Shown here: piece by piece, positions 25,707-33,914 of the stretch
Numbering within the stretch: the stretch's first letter is position 1
Layout of the letters: the number at the start of each line of letters is the position of its first letter
NCBI GenBank assembly: GCA_024695285.1
Contig: JAILIM010000021.1
Coordinates: forward strand, 1-47,262
Length of the DNA stretch: 47,262 bases
Source: Bacteroidales bacterium
GTDB lineage: Bacteria; Bacteroidota; Bacteroidia; Bacteroidales; UBA932
Reading direction: 5' to 3'
Position numbers and translations under genes: made by a program
The notes under the pieces: generated by a model
Told to the model about the DNA's origin: nothing
Database searches by the model: none
Seen by the model: only the letters and a program-made list of their open reading frames with translations

Positions 25707-27566
25707 TTAGCCAAGTAATTTTTCGCTCCTGGCGATGAATTCCGAGAGCGCTTTGCCCTTCAGCATGCCTTTGCCGAGGAGTGCAAGGTCCACGACCTGG
25801 CGGAGCAGGTCGGCAGTGCCTTCGCGGTCGGCCCAGATGCGGGCAATCAGCGGATTCTCCATATTCACCTTCACGTCGTAGGATTCGGGCATCGAGCCGT
25901 AGAAGTTCATGCCTCCGCCCAGTGCGCTCATTTCGCGCCAGCGGCGCATGAACTCGCTCTGCGTGAGCACGACAGGGGCGTTCTCCGCTCCCAGGTTTTC
26001 CGGCTCCACGCGGTAATCGGCGCCTTCCGGAAGCACTCCCTTGAAAAGCTCCTCGAGGGCTTTCTTGTCGTCGTCGCTCATCTCCGGCTTGACTTTTTCT
26101 TCCTTCGGGATCAGGTTGTCAGGGGTGTCGCTGTCCACGCGGGCGAACCGTGCGTCCTTCAGCTTCTGCTCCAGCATGTTGACGAAATGGCTGTCCAGTT
26201 CGCAGTCCATCAGGAGGACGTCGTAGCCGAGGTTCTTTGCCGCCTCGATGCAGCCGTACTGCGCTTCCGCGTCGGTTGCGTAGAGGTAGACCACTTTCTT
26301 GTCCTTGTCGGTCTGGGTGCCTTCGATCGCCTTGCGGTAGTCCTCGAAGCAGAAATACTTGCCGTCGGTGTTCTTGAACAGGGCGAAGTTCAGTGCGCGT
26401 TCGCAGAACTTTTCGTCGGACAGCATGCCGTATTCGATGAAGAGCTTTATGTTGTCCCACTTTTCTTCGAACTGGGTGCGCTGCTCTTTGAAGATTTCCT
26501 CAAGCCTGTCGGCGACTTTCTTGGTGATATAGGTGCTGATTTTCTTGACGTTGGCGTCGCTCTGGAGATAGCTGCGGCTGACGTTCAACGGAATGTCGGG
26601 GGAGTCGATGACGCCGTGGAGCAGTGTCAGGAAGTCCGGGACGATGTTGTCCACGTGGTCGGTGACGAACATCTGGTTGCAGTAGAGCTGTATCTTGTTA
26701 CGGTCGATGGCCATGCGCTCCTTGATCTTGGGGAAGTAGAGCACGCCGGTCAGGTTGAACGGATAATCGACATTGAGGTGAATCCAGAACATCGGCTCTT
26801 CGTCCATTGGGTAGAGGGCCTTGTAGAAATTCAGGTAGTCCTCGTCCTTGAGTTCCGATGGGGCTTTGGTCCATATGGGTTCGATGCTGTTGATGACGTC
26901 GTCTTCGCCGGTCTCCACGCTTTTGCCGTCCTTCCACTCTGTCTTCTTTCCGAAAACCACGGGCACGGGCATGAACTTGCAATACTTGTCCAGCAGGCTG
27001 CGTATCTTTCCCTTCGTGCCGAATTCTTCGGCGCTTTCGTCATCGAGGTGCAGGGTCACGACGGTGCCGCGCTCGCTTTTCTTCGATGCACCCATTGTGA
27101 ATTCCGGGGAGCCGTCACAGGTCCAGAGCACTGCTTCGGCGCCTTCCTGCCAGCTGAGGGTGTCGATGGTCACCTTCCTGGCTACCATGAAGGCAGAATA
27201 GAATCCAAGGCCGAAATGGCCGATTATGTTGGTCTGGTCCTTGTATTTCTCAAGGAACTCGCCGGCGCTGGAAAACGCTATCTGGTTGATGTAGCGGTCC
27301 ACTTCGTCGGCTGTCATGCCTATACCGTTGTCGATGATTTTCAGGGTTTTCTTCTTCTCGTCAAGTTCGAGTTCCACCTTCAGGGGACCGGTCTCTCCCT
27401 TGAAGGTGCCGGCGGATGCAAGCGCCTTCAGCTTCTGCTCGGCATCCACTGCGTTTGCCACGAGCTCGCGAAGGAATATTTCGTGGTCGCTGTAGAGAAA
27501 CTGCTTGATTACCGGAAATATGTTCTCAGTAGTTACTCCGATTTGTCCTTTAGTATTCTTTGCCAT
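25707..27566 (-). CDS. htpG: molecular chaperone HtpG (Hsp90 family)
   Basis: The 619-residue protein has the Hsp90 N-terminal ATPase domain with FLRELVANAVDA near residue 29, IDNGIGMTADEV near 76 and GHFGLGFYSAFMV near 118. The middle domain and a C-terminal dimerisation domain follow. It assists folding and remodelling of proteins under stress. The gene is alone between the rplY operon and a terminator at 27583-27608. I see no clear heat-shock operator or vegetative promoter in the short upstream gap. Confidence 0.96.
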   Translation of the reverse strand: MAKNTKGQIGVTTENIFPVIKQFLYSDHEIFLRELVANAVDAEQKLKALASAGTFKGETGPLKVELELDEKKKTLKIIDNGIGMTADEVDRYINQIAFSSAGEFLEKYKDQTNIIGHFGLGFYSAFMVARKVTIDTLSWQEGAEAVLWTCDGSPEFTMGASKKSERGTVVTLHLDDESAEEFGTKGKIRSLLDKYCKFMPVPVVFGKKTEWKDGKSVETGEDDVINSIEPIWTKAPSELKDEDYLNFYKALYPMDEEPMFWIHLNVDYPFNLTGVLYFPKIKERMAIDRNKIQLYCNQMFVTDHVDNIVPDFLTLLHGVIDSPDIPLNVSRSYLQSDANVKKISTYITKKVADRLEEIFKEQRTQFEEKWDNIKLFIEYGMLSDEKFCERALNFALFKNTDGKYFCFEDYRKAIEGTQTDKDKKVVYLYATDAEAQYGCIEAAKNLGYDVLLMDCELDSHFVNMLEQKLKDARFARVDSDTPDNLIPKEEKVKPEMSDDDKKALEELFKGVLPEGADYRVEPENLGAENAPVVLTQSEFMRRWREMSALGGGMNFYGSMPESYDVKVNMENPLIARIWADREGTADLLRQVVDLALLGKGMLKGKALSEFIARSEKLLG

Positions 27567-27582
27567 AACTGTGTGTTTTAAA

Positions 27583-27608
27583 AAAGCCGGCTCTTCCGGG
27601 CCGGCTTT
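27583..27608 (-). terminator. terminator of the acyl-CoA synthetase gene upstream of htpG
   Basis: On the minus strand AAAGCCGGC (27608-27600) pairs perfectly with GCCGGCTTT (27591-27583) around an 8-nt loop, followed by further T residues. Confidence 0.75.
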
Positions 27609-27646
27609 GAATTACTCAAATAATATTCCAGTGACAATTTGTCAGA

Positions 27647-29293
27647 TTATTTGTAGAGGAAGCGTTTGATGCTCATCTTGGGAGTCTTCTCGAAAGGAGC
27701 GAGCACGGTCTCGACCTTGGCGATCTGGCTGTAGGCGGGGAGCTGGCGGTTCGATGCCAGGCGGATCTTCTCGGGAATGTCGGACACGGCCTCGCTGTCG
27801 AGCTTGTCGCGCTTGATGGCGTCGTTGTCGAGATAGACCAGGGCCACGACCTTGCCGGCGCGGTCCACTACCACGGACTCGCCCACATAGGGCTGGTTGT
27901 TGATGATGGCTTCAAGCTCCTCAGGGTAGATGTTCTGCCCGTTGGCGGTCAGGATCATGCTCTTGGAGCGGCCCTTGATGAAAATATTGCCTTCCTTGTC
28001 CATGATGCCGAGGTCACCGGTGCGGAGGAATCCGTCCTCAGTGAAAGCGTTGGCTGAAGCCTCGGGGTTCTTGAAGTAGCCGATGGTAATGTTCTCGCCC
28101 TTCGCCTGAATTTCGCCGGCGATGTGCTCGGGGTCTTCGGAGTCTATGCGTACGACGGCGCAGTCGACCGCCTTGCCGCAGGAACCGGGGACGAATTTGG
28201 TCCAGTGCTCATATGCAAGCAACGGGCAGGCCTCGGTCATGCCGTAGCCGACGAGGTAGGGGAACTTGATGCGCTTGAAGAGTTTTTCAACCTCGGGGTT
28301 GAGGGCTGCGCCGCCCATGATGAACTCTTGCACATTGCCGCCGAATGCCTGGACCAGGCCTTCCTTGACCTTATTGTAAATAATATTGTTGATTCCGGGA
28401 ATCTTCAGCAGGACCTTGACAATGGGCTTGTCCAGGGTGGGCTTTACCTTCGATTTGTAGATCTTCTCCATCACGAGGGGCACTGTGATGAGAAGGTACG
28501 GCTTCACGTCCGCGAAGGCCTTGAGGAGGGTGGCGGGGGTCGGAGCCTTGCCGAGCCAGTAGATTGCAGTGCCGTTGCAGAGCGGGTAAATGAATTCGAT
28601 CACGAGGCCGTACATGTGGGCCATCGGGAGCATGGAGACCATCTTGTCGCCGGCGGGAACGTGGCGCTGGCTGTAGTCCACGATGGCTGAGAAGTTACGG
28701 TAGGTGAGCATGACGCCCTTGGGGTCACCGGTGGAGCCGGAGGTGTAGTTGATAGTGGAGAGGTCGTCCCAGTTGTCGGTGGGGAAGACCACGTTCTCAG
28801 GGCCGTAGCCGTCGTGCCACTTCTCCTCGAAGAGTTCTTCCATGGTCTCATAGGTGGCGAGGGTCTGGTCGTCGGCCGCCCAGAGGGCTTTCCAGGTGTC
28901 CACGTCGATGGCGAGTTTCAGTTCGCTCATCAGGCTGATGTTCATGTTCTTCCACTTGTCTTCATTGGTGAAAAGGATCACGCTTTCGGAATGGTGGACC
29001 AGGAAGCTGGCGTTTTCGGGAGTGAAGTCCGCGAGCACGGGGACTATGACGGCCTCATAACTGTTGACAGCGAGGTAGGCCATGCCCCAGCGGGCTCCGT
29101 TGCGTGCGAAAAGGGCTATCTTGTCTCCTTTCTTTACTCCGAGAGCGTTGAAAACGAGGTGGAATTTTTCGATTTGGGTGGCCATCTGGCCGTAGGTGAA
29201 TGAATCGCCGCCTATGCTGTTGAGGGCTGCTTTGTCCCAGTACTTGCGGGTTGCATTTTGGAGGCGTTCAAGGTAATGGGGATAGTTTGCCAT
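27647..29293 (-). CDS. long-chain acyl-CoA synthetase (AMP-dependent)
   Basis: From the ATG at 29293 the product is 548 residues; the 19-codon extension to 29350 would cross the promoter. It has the P-loop YTSGSTGDPKGVML near residue 175, YGMTEACP near 345, a RTGDLG segment and the C-terminal Lys in PKMSIKRFLYK. It activates fatty acids to acyl-CoA at the inner membrane; chain length cannot be told. It is a distant relative of the ligase at 12888-14597. The gene is monocistronic, with its own promoter and terminator. Confidence 0.88.
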   Translation of the reverse strand: MANYPHYLERLQNATRKYWDKAALNSIGGDSFTYGQMATQIEKFHLVFNALGVKKGDKIALFARNGARWGMAYLAVNSYEAVIVPVLADFTPENASFLVHHSESVILFTNEDKWKNMNISLMSELKLAIDVDTWKALWAADDQTLATYETMEELFEEKWHDGYGPENVVFPTDNWDDLSTINYTSGSTGDPKGVMLTYRNFSAIVDYSQRHVPAGDKMVSMLPMAHMYGLVIEFIYPLCNGTAIYWLGKAPTPATLLKAFADVKPYLLITVPLVMEKIYKSKVKPTLDKPIVKVLLKIPGINNIIYNKVKEGLVQAFGGNVQEFIMGGAALNPEVEKLFKRIKFPYLVGYGMTEACPLLAYEHWTKFVPGSCGKAVDCAVVRIDSEDPEHIAGEIQAKGENITIGYFKNPEASANAFTEDGFLRTGDLGIMDKEGNIFIKGRSKSMILTANGQNIYPEELEAIINNQPYVGESVVVDRAGKVVALVYLDNDAIKRDKLDSEAVSDIPEKIRLASNRQLPAYSQIAKVETVLAPFEKTPKMSIKRFLYK

Positions 29294-29319
29294 TTTGTTT
29301 CGATTTTGGTTTAGCAGGG

Positions 29320-29351
29320 CAAAATTAGAGGGGTGCCGGTTTTTTTGCAAA
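29320..29351 (-). promoter_or_regulatory. promoter for the acyl-CoA synthetase gene
   Basis: On the minus strand TTTG (29351-29348) is followed after 20 nt by TAATTTTG (29327-29320). It exactly fits the consensus and gives a leader of about 20 nt. Confidence 0.7.
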
Positions 29352-29421
29352 CTCTCTTGTGTGTATGTGGTGAATAATTACGATATTTGTGGCGAATTAT
29401 GAATATTAGGGGTGAAAAAAT

Positions 29422-30264
29422 ATGAGTAAGAAACCTATCGTCGCCTTGATTTACGATTTTGACGGCACGCTTTCTCCGGGCAATATGCAGGAGTTCGGAT
29501 TCATCCAGGCCGTCGGCTCCACGCCCGAGGAATTCTGGAAGATGAGCGATTCTATCGCCATCGGCCAGGATGCGTCTAATGTGCTGGCCTACATGAAGTT
29601 AATGTTTGATGAGGCGCATAAGCAGGGGATATGCCTGCGCCGTGAGCAGCTGCGTCGTTTCGGGGCTGACATAGAGCTTTTCGACGGCGTACGGCAGTGG
29701 TTCTCCATGGTCAACGCCTACGGCAGGCAGCACGGGGTGCGCGTGGAGCACTACATCAATTCCAGCGGCCTGAAGGAAATCATCGAAGGCAGCCCCATCG
29801 CCTCCGAATTCAAGCACATTTTTGCCGGGTCCTTCATCTATAATTCAGAGGGGGAGGCCGAATGGCCGGGCATCGCCGTCGACTACACGGCAAAGACCCA
29901 GTTCCTCTTCAAGATATCCAAGGGAATCTTCAGTTCCCGCGACAACAAGCGGGTCAACGCCTCCATCGCCGACGACAAGAAACGCATTCCGTTCTCGCAC
30001 ATGATTTATTTCGGCGACGGCGAAACCGACGTGCCATGCATGAAGATCGTGGGCATGTTCGGCGGCAACAGCATTGCTGTCTACAATCCCGCATCCGAAA
30101 AGAAAAAAGCCTCCGCGCTGAAGCTCAAGAGGCAGGGGAGGGTGGCGTTTGCCACGCCGGCAATCTACACGCGCGATTCGCGCACGTTTCAAGTGGTGTG
30201 CGCCATCATTGACAAGATCAAGGCGGACTGTGACCTGGCGAATCTGGCGAAGGCCGTCGACTAG
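29422..30264 (+). CDS. HAD-superfamily hydrolase, phosphoserine phosphatase-like
   Basis: The 280-residue protein has HAD motif [11 protein letters not shown] near residue 11, a Ser motif II in [11 protein letters not shown] near residue 113, and motif [15 protein letters not shown] near 196. It is a cytoplasmic phosphatase or related phosphotransferase; the substrate is unknown. The helical cap between motifs I and II is about 95 residues. Its stop overlaps the convergent folE stop by 4 bp. The upstream GATATTTG at 29382 is a near match to a -7 box. Confidence 0.82.
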   Translation: MSKKPIVALIYDFDGTLSPGNMQEFGFIQAVGSTPEEFWKMSDSIAIGQDASNVLAYMKLMFDEAHKQGICLRREQLRRFGADIELFDGVRQWFSMVNAYGRQHGVRVEHYINSSGLKEIIEGSPIASEFKHIFAGSFIYNSEGEAEWPGIAVDYTAKTQFLFKISKGIFSSRDNKRVNASIADDKKRIPFSHMIYFGDGETDVPCMKIVGMFGGNSIAVYNPASEKKKASALKLKRQGRVAFATPAIYTRDSRTFQVVCAIIDKIKADCDLANLAKAVD

Positions 30265-30848
30265 CGGATAAGGTTCAGGAATTCGTTGCGCGTCCGGGCG
30301 GAACTCAGGAAAATTCCGCTGAATGCGGACGTGGTCGTGATTGCATTTGACTTCTGGACGCCCCGGATTTGCATGCAGGTGTGGTTGGCTTCAATGACCA
30401 CGGCCACGCCAAGGGGCTGCAGCGCTTCCTGTATGCAGTCACGGATCTGGACGGTCAGCCTTTCCTGCACCTGCAGCCTGCGGGCGTAGGTTTCCACCAC
30501 GCGGGCGATCTTGCTCAGGCCTGTGATTTTCCCGTTGGGGATGTAGGCGACGTGGCATTTGCCGATGAAGGGCATCATGTGGTGCTCGCAGGTGCTGTAG
30601 AGTTCGATGTCGCGGACCAGGACCATCTGCTGGTACTTTTCGTCGAAAATGGCCTGGCGTATGATTTCCTTTCCGTCCTCCTGGTAGCCTTTAGTGGTGA
30701 ACTGCAGCGCTTTTGCCACGCGCTCCGGCGTCTTCACAAGTCCCTCACGCTCAGGGTCTTCGCCAAGCAGGCGGAGGATTTCGCGCACGTGCGCTGCCAG
30801 GGCTTCAGTGGTTTCGGGGGTATAGATGTCTTCTTTTGTGTAACTCAT
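30261..30848 (-). CDS. folE: GTP cyclohydrolase I
   Basis: From the ATG at 30848 the product is 195 residues, the normal length. Zinc ligands are visible in [12 protein letters not shown] near residue 100 and [13 protein letters not shown] near residue 168, with [13 protein letters not shown] between them. It makes dihydroneopterin triphosphate from GTP as the first step of folate synthesis. TACTTTTG at 30861-30854 lies 5 nt before the ATG, another near-leaderless arrangement. The gene is divergent from the DUF2795 gene. Confidence 0.95.
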   Translation of the reverse strand: MSYTKEDIYTPETTEALAAHVREILRLLGEDPEREGLVKTPERVAKALQFTTKGYQEDGKEIIRQAIFDEKYQQMVLVRDIELYSTCEHHMMPFIGKCHVAYIPNGKITGLSKIARVVETYARRLQVQERLTVQIRDCIQEALQPLGVAVVIEANHTCMQIRGVQKSNAITTTSAFSGIFLSSARTRNEFLNLIR

Positions 30849-30853
30849 GGATG

Positions 30854-30861
30854 CAAAAGTA
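30854..30861 (-). promoter_or_regulatory. -7 box (TACTTTTG) for folE
   Basis: TACTTTTG on the minus strand ends 5 nt before the folE ATG. No TTG is seen at the usual -33 distance, so support is partial. Confidence 0.45.
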
Positions 30862-30871
30862 CTCAAAATTA

Positions 30872-30901
30872 TTTGCACTTGAGAATAATTTTATATATTT
30901 G
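30872..30901 (+). promoter_or_regulatory. promoter for the DUF2795 gene
   Basis: TTTG (30872-30875) is followed after 18 nt by TATATTTG (30894-30901). The predicted leader is about 20 nt. Confidence 0.65.
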
Positions 30902-30929
30902 CGGCCAAATACGAAATTGACTAGGTATT

Positions 30930-31151
30930 ATGTATTGGACACTTGAATTGGCCAGCAGCCTGGACGATGCTCCGTGGCCGGCAACAAAAGACGAACTCAT
31001 AGACTACGCCAACCGCTCCGGCGCTCCCGAAGAGGTCATCGAAAACCTTCAGGAACTTGAGGAAGAGGGCGAAATATACGAAACCATCGAAGACATCTGG
31101 CCGGACTACCCGACCAAGGATGATTTCTTCTTTAACGAGGAGGAGTATTAA
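30930..31151 (+). CDS. DUF2795-type small acidic protein
   Basis: The 73-residue protein is strongly acidic, with a helix-rich middle (WPATKDELIDYANRSGAPEEVIENL) and an acidic Tyr/Phe-rich C-terminus. It resembles DUF2795 proteins, which are widespread in Bacteroidota and have no settled function. It is monocistronic, with a promoter at 30872-30901 and a strong terminator at 31182-31220. It is the last convincing gene of the housekeeping part of the window. Confidence 0.8.
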   Translation: MYWTLELASSLDDAPWPATKDELIDYANRSGAPEEVIENLQELEEEGEIYETIEDIWPDYPTKDDFFFNEEEY

Positions 31152-31181
31152 GAGAAAGTTTCACTCTTAACATACTGATTT

Positions 31182-31220
31182 ACAGCGAGACAAGCGATTC
31201 TAATTTGTTTGTCTCGCTGT
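31182..31220 (+). terminator. strong hairpin terminator after the DUF2795 gene
   Basis: ACAGCGAGACAA (31182-31193) pairs perfectly over 12 bp with TTGTCTCGCTGT (31209-31220), followed by a T-rich but not pure-T tail. A smaller 7-bp hairpin (TTAAGAG/CTCTTAA) overlaps the stop codon just upstream. Confidence 0.7.
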
Positions 31221-31304
31221 TGTTATTATAATAGATTCATCAAATCTTCTTATCGCAGGTCCATACACATCCCCCCCCCTCTGCCCGCCGCAGGTTCTTT
31301 AGAC

Positions 31305-31406
31305 AGCAAAGTGAGGGAAACGTCCCGGATAAATGGACGTCTCCCGCAACAACTGCGTTTTTTGAAGGTGTCGTCCCCGTTTTACGGACGTCTCCCCCAC
31401 TCTGCT
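31305..31406. repeat. REP-like palindromic repeat unit
   Basis: The left arm at 31306-31325 and the right arm at 31386-31405 (beginning GGACGTCTCCC, ending CTCTGC) are inverted copies matching at 17 of 20 positions. A further GGACGTCTCCC at 31335-31345 pairs with the left arm locally (ACGTCC/GGACGT core), and GTCC/GGAC pairing also occurs around 31373-31389. The layout resembles extragenic palindromes, but no adjacent transposase is seen. Confidence 0.55.
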
Positions 31407-31478
31407 TCCAAACCCATCATACTTCGAGGCCCCCACGACGAACCGTGCGATGTAAACGATTCAATAACAGCCCAAACA

Positions 31479-31515
31479 GAAAACACGGGTACCTGAAATA
31501 AATACCCGTGTTTTC
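31479..31515. terminator. orphan bidirectional hairpin terminator
   Basis: GAAAACACGGGTA (31479-31491) pairs perfectly with TACCCGTGTTTTC (31503-31515) around an 11-nt loop. A-rich and T-rich flanks suit either direction, but no gene ends next to it. Confidence 0.6.
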
Positions 31516-31613
31516 AGTTCTCGTTGAAGAACAGTTGATTAATCTATCACGGCTTGCAGGGTTAGACCGAAGCAATCCTTTGTACCATACCAAAAAGATT
31601 CACGCAGCACGAC

Positions 31614-31644
31614 TTGCCTGAACAAGAAAGAATGCTTATTTTTG
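31614..31644 (+). promoter_or_regulatory. promoter for the TlpA-like lipoprotein gene
   Basis: TTG (31614-31616) is followed after 20 nt by TATTTTTG (31637-31644). The leader would be about 40 nt. Confidence 0.65.
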
Positions 31645-31693
31645 TCCGACTCGGCCGGTAACGTCCGGAAAGTAAAAGGACTATAATAATTTG

Positions 31694-32812
31694 ATGGATA
31701 TGAAAGCGTACTCTTTTCTTATGCTCTCGGTGGTCGCAGCAGGGATGCTGGCGTGCACCGGAAATGATGTAAAGTATGTTATTAGTGGCAAGAATGCTCC
31801 CCAGGACGGGACTGTCGTCTATCTGGTAGACCGGTATGTGGAAGACGCGATCGACAGCGCAGTGGTAGCTGGCGGCACTTTCGAAATGCGGGGGAAGGCC
31901 GCCAAAGATGCCTTCCTGGCCATTGACGTCGACGGCTCCAACTGGAGATACCCGCTATTCAATGACGGTGTCCCTGTTCAAATCGATTTCGCCGATAGTT
32001 CCGTCACCGGCTCTGCCCTGAATATCAAGCTGGCGGAGTGTGACAAGCGGGATTCCAAGGCCTATGCCCCGTTGAACCGGCTCATCGAAGACTTTATGGC
32101 GCGGCCCAAGGAGGAACGGGATGCCACTCAACGTGAATTTCTTGCTCAATATGAGACCGAGTTTCATAAGTATGCCGATACCAAACTGGCCATCATCGAG
32201 GAGAACAAGGATAATCTCATCCCCGTCGCTTTCATGGAGAACGTCCCCGAAGTCTTAGGCCACGCCAAATTCAAAGAGCTGGTCTCCTCGGATGCTCCCT
32301 ATGCGAAGCATCCCTTCGTGGTGGATCTCAAGGAAGGCCTGGAAAAAGCCGTGGCCGATGTATTGAAGGCGGACGATGCCAAGAGCGCCATCATCGGCCA
32401 GAGATTCCTGGATTTGGAAGAGGCGGATACAGAAGGCAAGCTGCACAAGCTGAGCGAGTACGTGGGACAGGGCAAATGGGTGCTGGTGGACTTCTGGGCC
32501 TCCTGGTGCGGTCCCTGCAAGGCAGAAATGCCCAACGTGGTAGCTGCTTATAAGCAGTACCACGACAAGGGTTTTGAGATTGTCGGGCTCTCCTTCGACA
32601 GCGAGAAGGATCCCTGGGAAAAAGCGATCCTCGAATGGCAGATGCCCTGGATCCACCTCTCCGACCTGAAAGGCTGGAAGACTGTGGCCTCAGAGGTTTA
32701 CTCCGTCAACTCCATCCCGGACAACCTGCTGATCGACCCCGAAGGCATCGTCGTAGCCCGTGCCCTCCGCGGTGAAGCGCTGGCAAACAAACTCGCCGAA
32801 GTCTTCAACTGA
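31694..32812 (+). CDS. TlpA-like thioredoxin-fold lipoprotein (DUF4369-type N-terminus)
   Basis: The product is 372 residues from the ATG at 31694, or 370 from 31700. The signal peptide ends in AAGMLACTG, a lipobox with the lipidated Cys near residue 22. The N-terminal domain resembles DUF4369, with a helical linker, and a TlpA/AhpC-type thioredoxin domain from about residue 235 has WCGPC in DFWASWCGPCKAEMP. Such proteins are membrane-attached periplasmic disulfide reductases of Bacteroidota. It is monocistronic with its own promoter and a perfect terminator. The substrate is unknown. Confidence 0.87.
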   Translation: MDMKAYSFLMLSVVAAGMLACTGNDVKYVISGKNAPQDGTVVYLVDRYVEDAIDSAVVAGGTFEMRGKAAKDAFLAIDVDGSNWRYPLFNDGVPVQIDFADSSVTGSALNIKLAECDKRDSKAYAPLNRLIEDFMARPKEERDATQREFLAQYETEFHKYADTKLAIIEENKDNLIPVAFMENVPEVLGHAKFKELVSSDAPYAKHPFVVDLKEGLEKAVADVLKADDAKSAIIGQRFLDLEEADTEGKLHKLSEYVGQGKWVLVDFWASWCGPCKAEMPNVVAAYKQYHDKGFEIVGLSFDSEKDPWEKAILEWQMPWIHLSDLKGWKTVASEVYSVNSIPDNLLIDPEGIVVARALRGEALANKLAEVFN

Positions 32813-32822
32813 TTCCTTTTAC

Positions 32823-32857
32823 AAAACGGCCTCCGGGAGATCTCCGGAGGCCGTTTT
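32823..32857. terminator. bidirectional terminator between TlpA-like and DUF6807 genes
   Basis: AAAACGGCCTCCGG (32823-32836) pairs perfectly over 14 bp with CCGGAGGCCGTTTT (32844-32857) around a 7-nt loop. It serves the convergent genes on both sides. Confidence 0.85.
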
Positions 32858-32882
32858 GCAAAAATCTGATACCCAGCGGGCG

Positions 32883-33914
32883 CTACTTGTTGAACTCCCG
32901 GGCCCGGGCTTCAGCGTCCGCCGAAGTCAGGAAGCCGCCGCTCTTGACGATGACCTTATAAGTAAAGCTGACGCTCTCACCCGGCTCGAGCTTGTACTCG
33001 ACGGGTTCGGTAAGGGTCTTGTCGAAATCGCGTCCGCCCATGTTGTTGACAGCGAACAGGCCGTAGCCGCGCGCGTGGGACCAGGCCGGGTAGTTCGGAT
33101 TGTCCATCGAGTCGATGATCAGGATCGAGATGTCATCTCCTTCCTTCGTCCCGTTGAGCATCGTCCATTCAGCCCGTTTCGACCAGACGTCATCGCCCCG
33201 GTCTCCCAGGCTGTTGACATATTCGCCGGTGACGCCCTCGTTGTTGACCGTGGCCACCTCCGTCACGTTCCCCATCGCATCGGTATAACGCTCGGGCCTG
33301 TCCGAAGGCTTCTGGAACGCGCGGTCAACCCGCAGGCCCAGCATGCCTTCCTTGCTCTCGCTGAAGAGGACCGGCTCCACGGCGGTCAGCTTGGCGGTAC
33401 GGACGACGGAACGTTCGTCGGCGGAGCCGGCAAAGTCAAAGGTCGTCACCTCCTTCAGGAGGACCTTTCCGTCGTTGTCCACCCAGTTGGCCTTGACGAC
33501 CAGCCGGCCGTCGGCCGCCGAGACGATCCCGTCGAAAACGATGGTGCCGTACAAAGGCTTCCGCTCGGCGGGAATCGCGTAGGAGTTGTTCCAGAAATCC
33601 AGGCCGTTGACCGCTCCGTGGTTGAACCAGAGGCCGCTGTGATGCGGATGGTCCGTGCTCTCGAATGCGCGCGGCGCACGCGGGAAACCGCGGGTGATAT
33701 CTTTCCCGGAAGCCGAATAGATCGGCCAGAGGATCTGCTTCTCGATATCCTCGGGATAAAAGAACGAGGTGAAATACGTACCGCCGATGTTGACGTCCAC
33801 CTTGCGGGCGGCATCGTCACGGACAAAGACCACATCGGCTTTCTTTTCCGGGCCGCATCCCAGCATCAGGGCCAGGACCGGCAGAAGATACAATAACTTC
33901 TTCATACGCGTCAT
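32883..33914 (-). CDS. DUF6807 (PmoA-like) family lipoprotein
   Basis: The 343-residue protein from the ATG at 33914 has a signal peptide ending LMLGCG with a lipobox Cys near residue 20. The mature part has the histidine-rich [15 protein letters not shown] segment near residue 88 typical of the PmoA-like family, whose members occur in polysaccharide-degradation loci. Its function is not established. The ATG shares a base with the stop of the upstream Gfo/Idh gene (TGATG), so the two are translationally coupled, which suggests a joint role. Confidence 0.8.
   Translation of the reverse strand: MTRMKKLLYLLPVLALMLGCGPEKKADVVFVRDDAARKVDVNIGGTYFTSFFYPEDIEKQILWPIYSASGKDITRGFPRAPRAFESTDHPHHSGLWFNHGAVNGLDFWNNSYAIPAERKPLYGTIVFDGIVSAADGRLVVKANWVDNDGKVLLKEVTTFDFAGSADERSVVRTAKLTAVEPVLFSESKEGMLGLRVDRAFQKPSDRPERYTDAMGNVTEVATVNNEGVTGEYVNSLGDRGDDVWSKRAEWTMLNGTKEGDDISILIIDSMDNPNYPAWSHARGYGLFAVNNMGGRDFDKTLTEPVEYKLEPGESVSFTYKVIVKSGGFLTSADAEARAREFNK

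Larger units (their letters stand above)
31221..31613. other. long intergenic region without a convincing gene
   Basis: This stretch holds a run of nine C at 31271-31279, the REP-like palindromes at 31305-31406 and an isolated 13-bp hairpin at 31479-31515. The only open frame starts with TTG inside the preceding terminator and looks non-coding. No tRNA or known RNA was recognised. Confidence 0.7.

Noticed and set aside
26187..27581. Plus-strand open frame of 464 codons opposite htpG
   Set aside because: htpG is unmistakable on the other strand; this is a codon-bias shadow.
31209..31496. Open frame of 95 codons in the intergenic gap
   Set aside because: It starts with TTG inside the terminator hairpin, runs through the C9 tract and palindromes, and has no family resemblance.
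31305..31515. CRISPR array
   Set aside because: The repeats are inverted, few and irregularly spaced, with no regular direct repeats or spacers and no cas gene.
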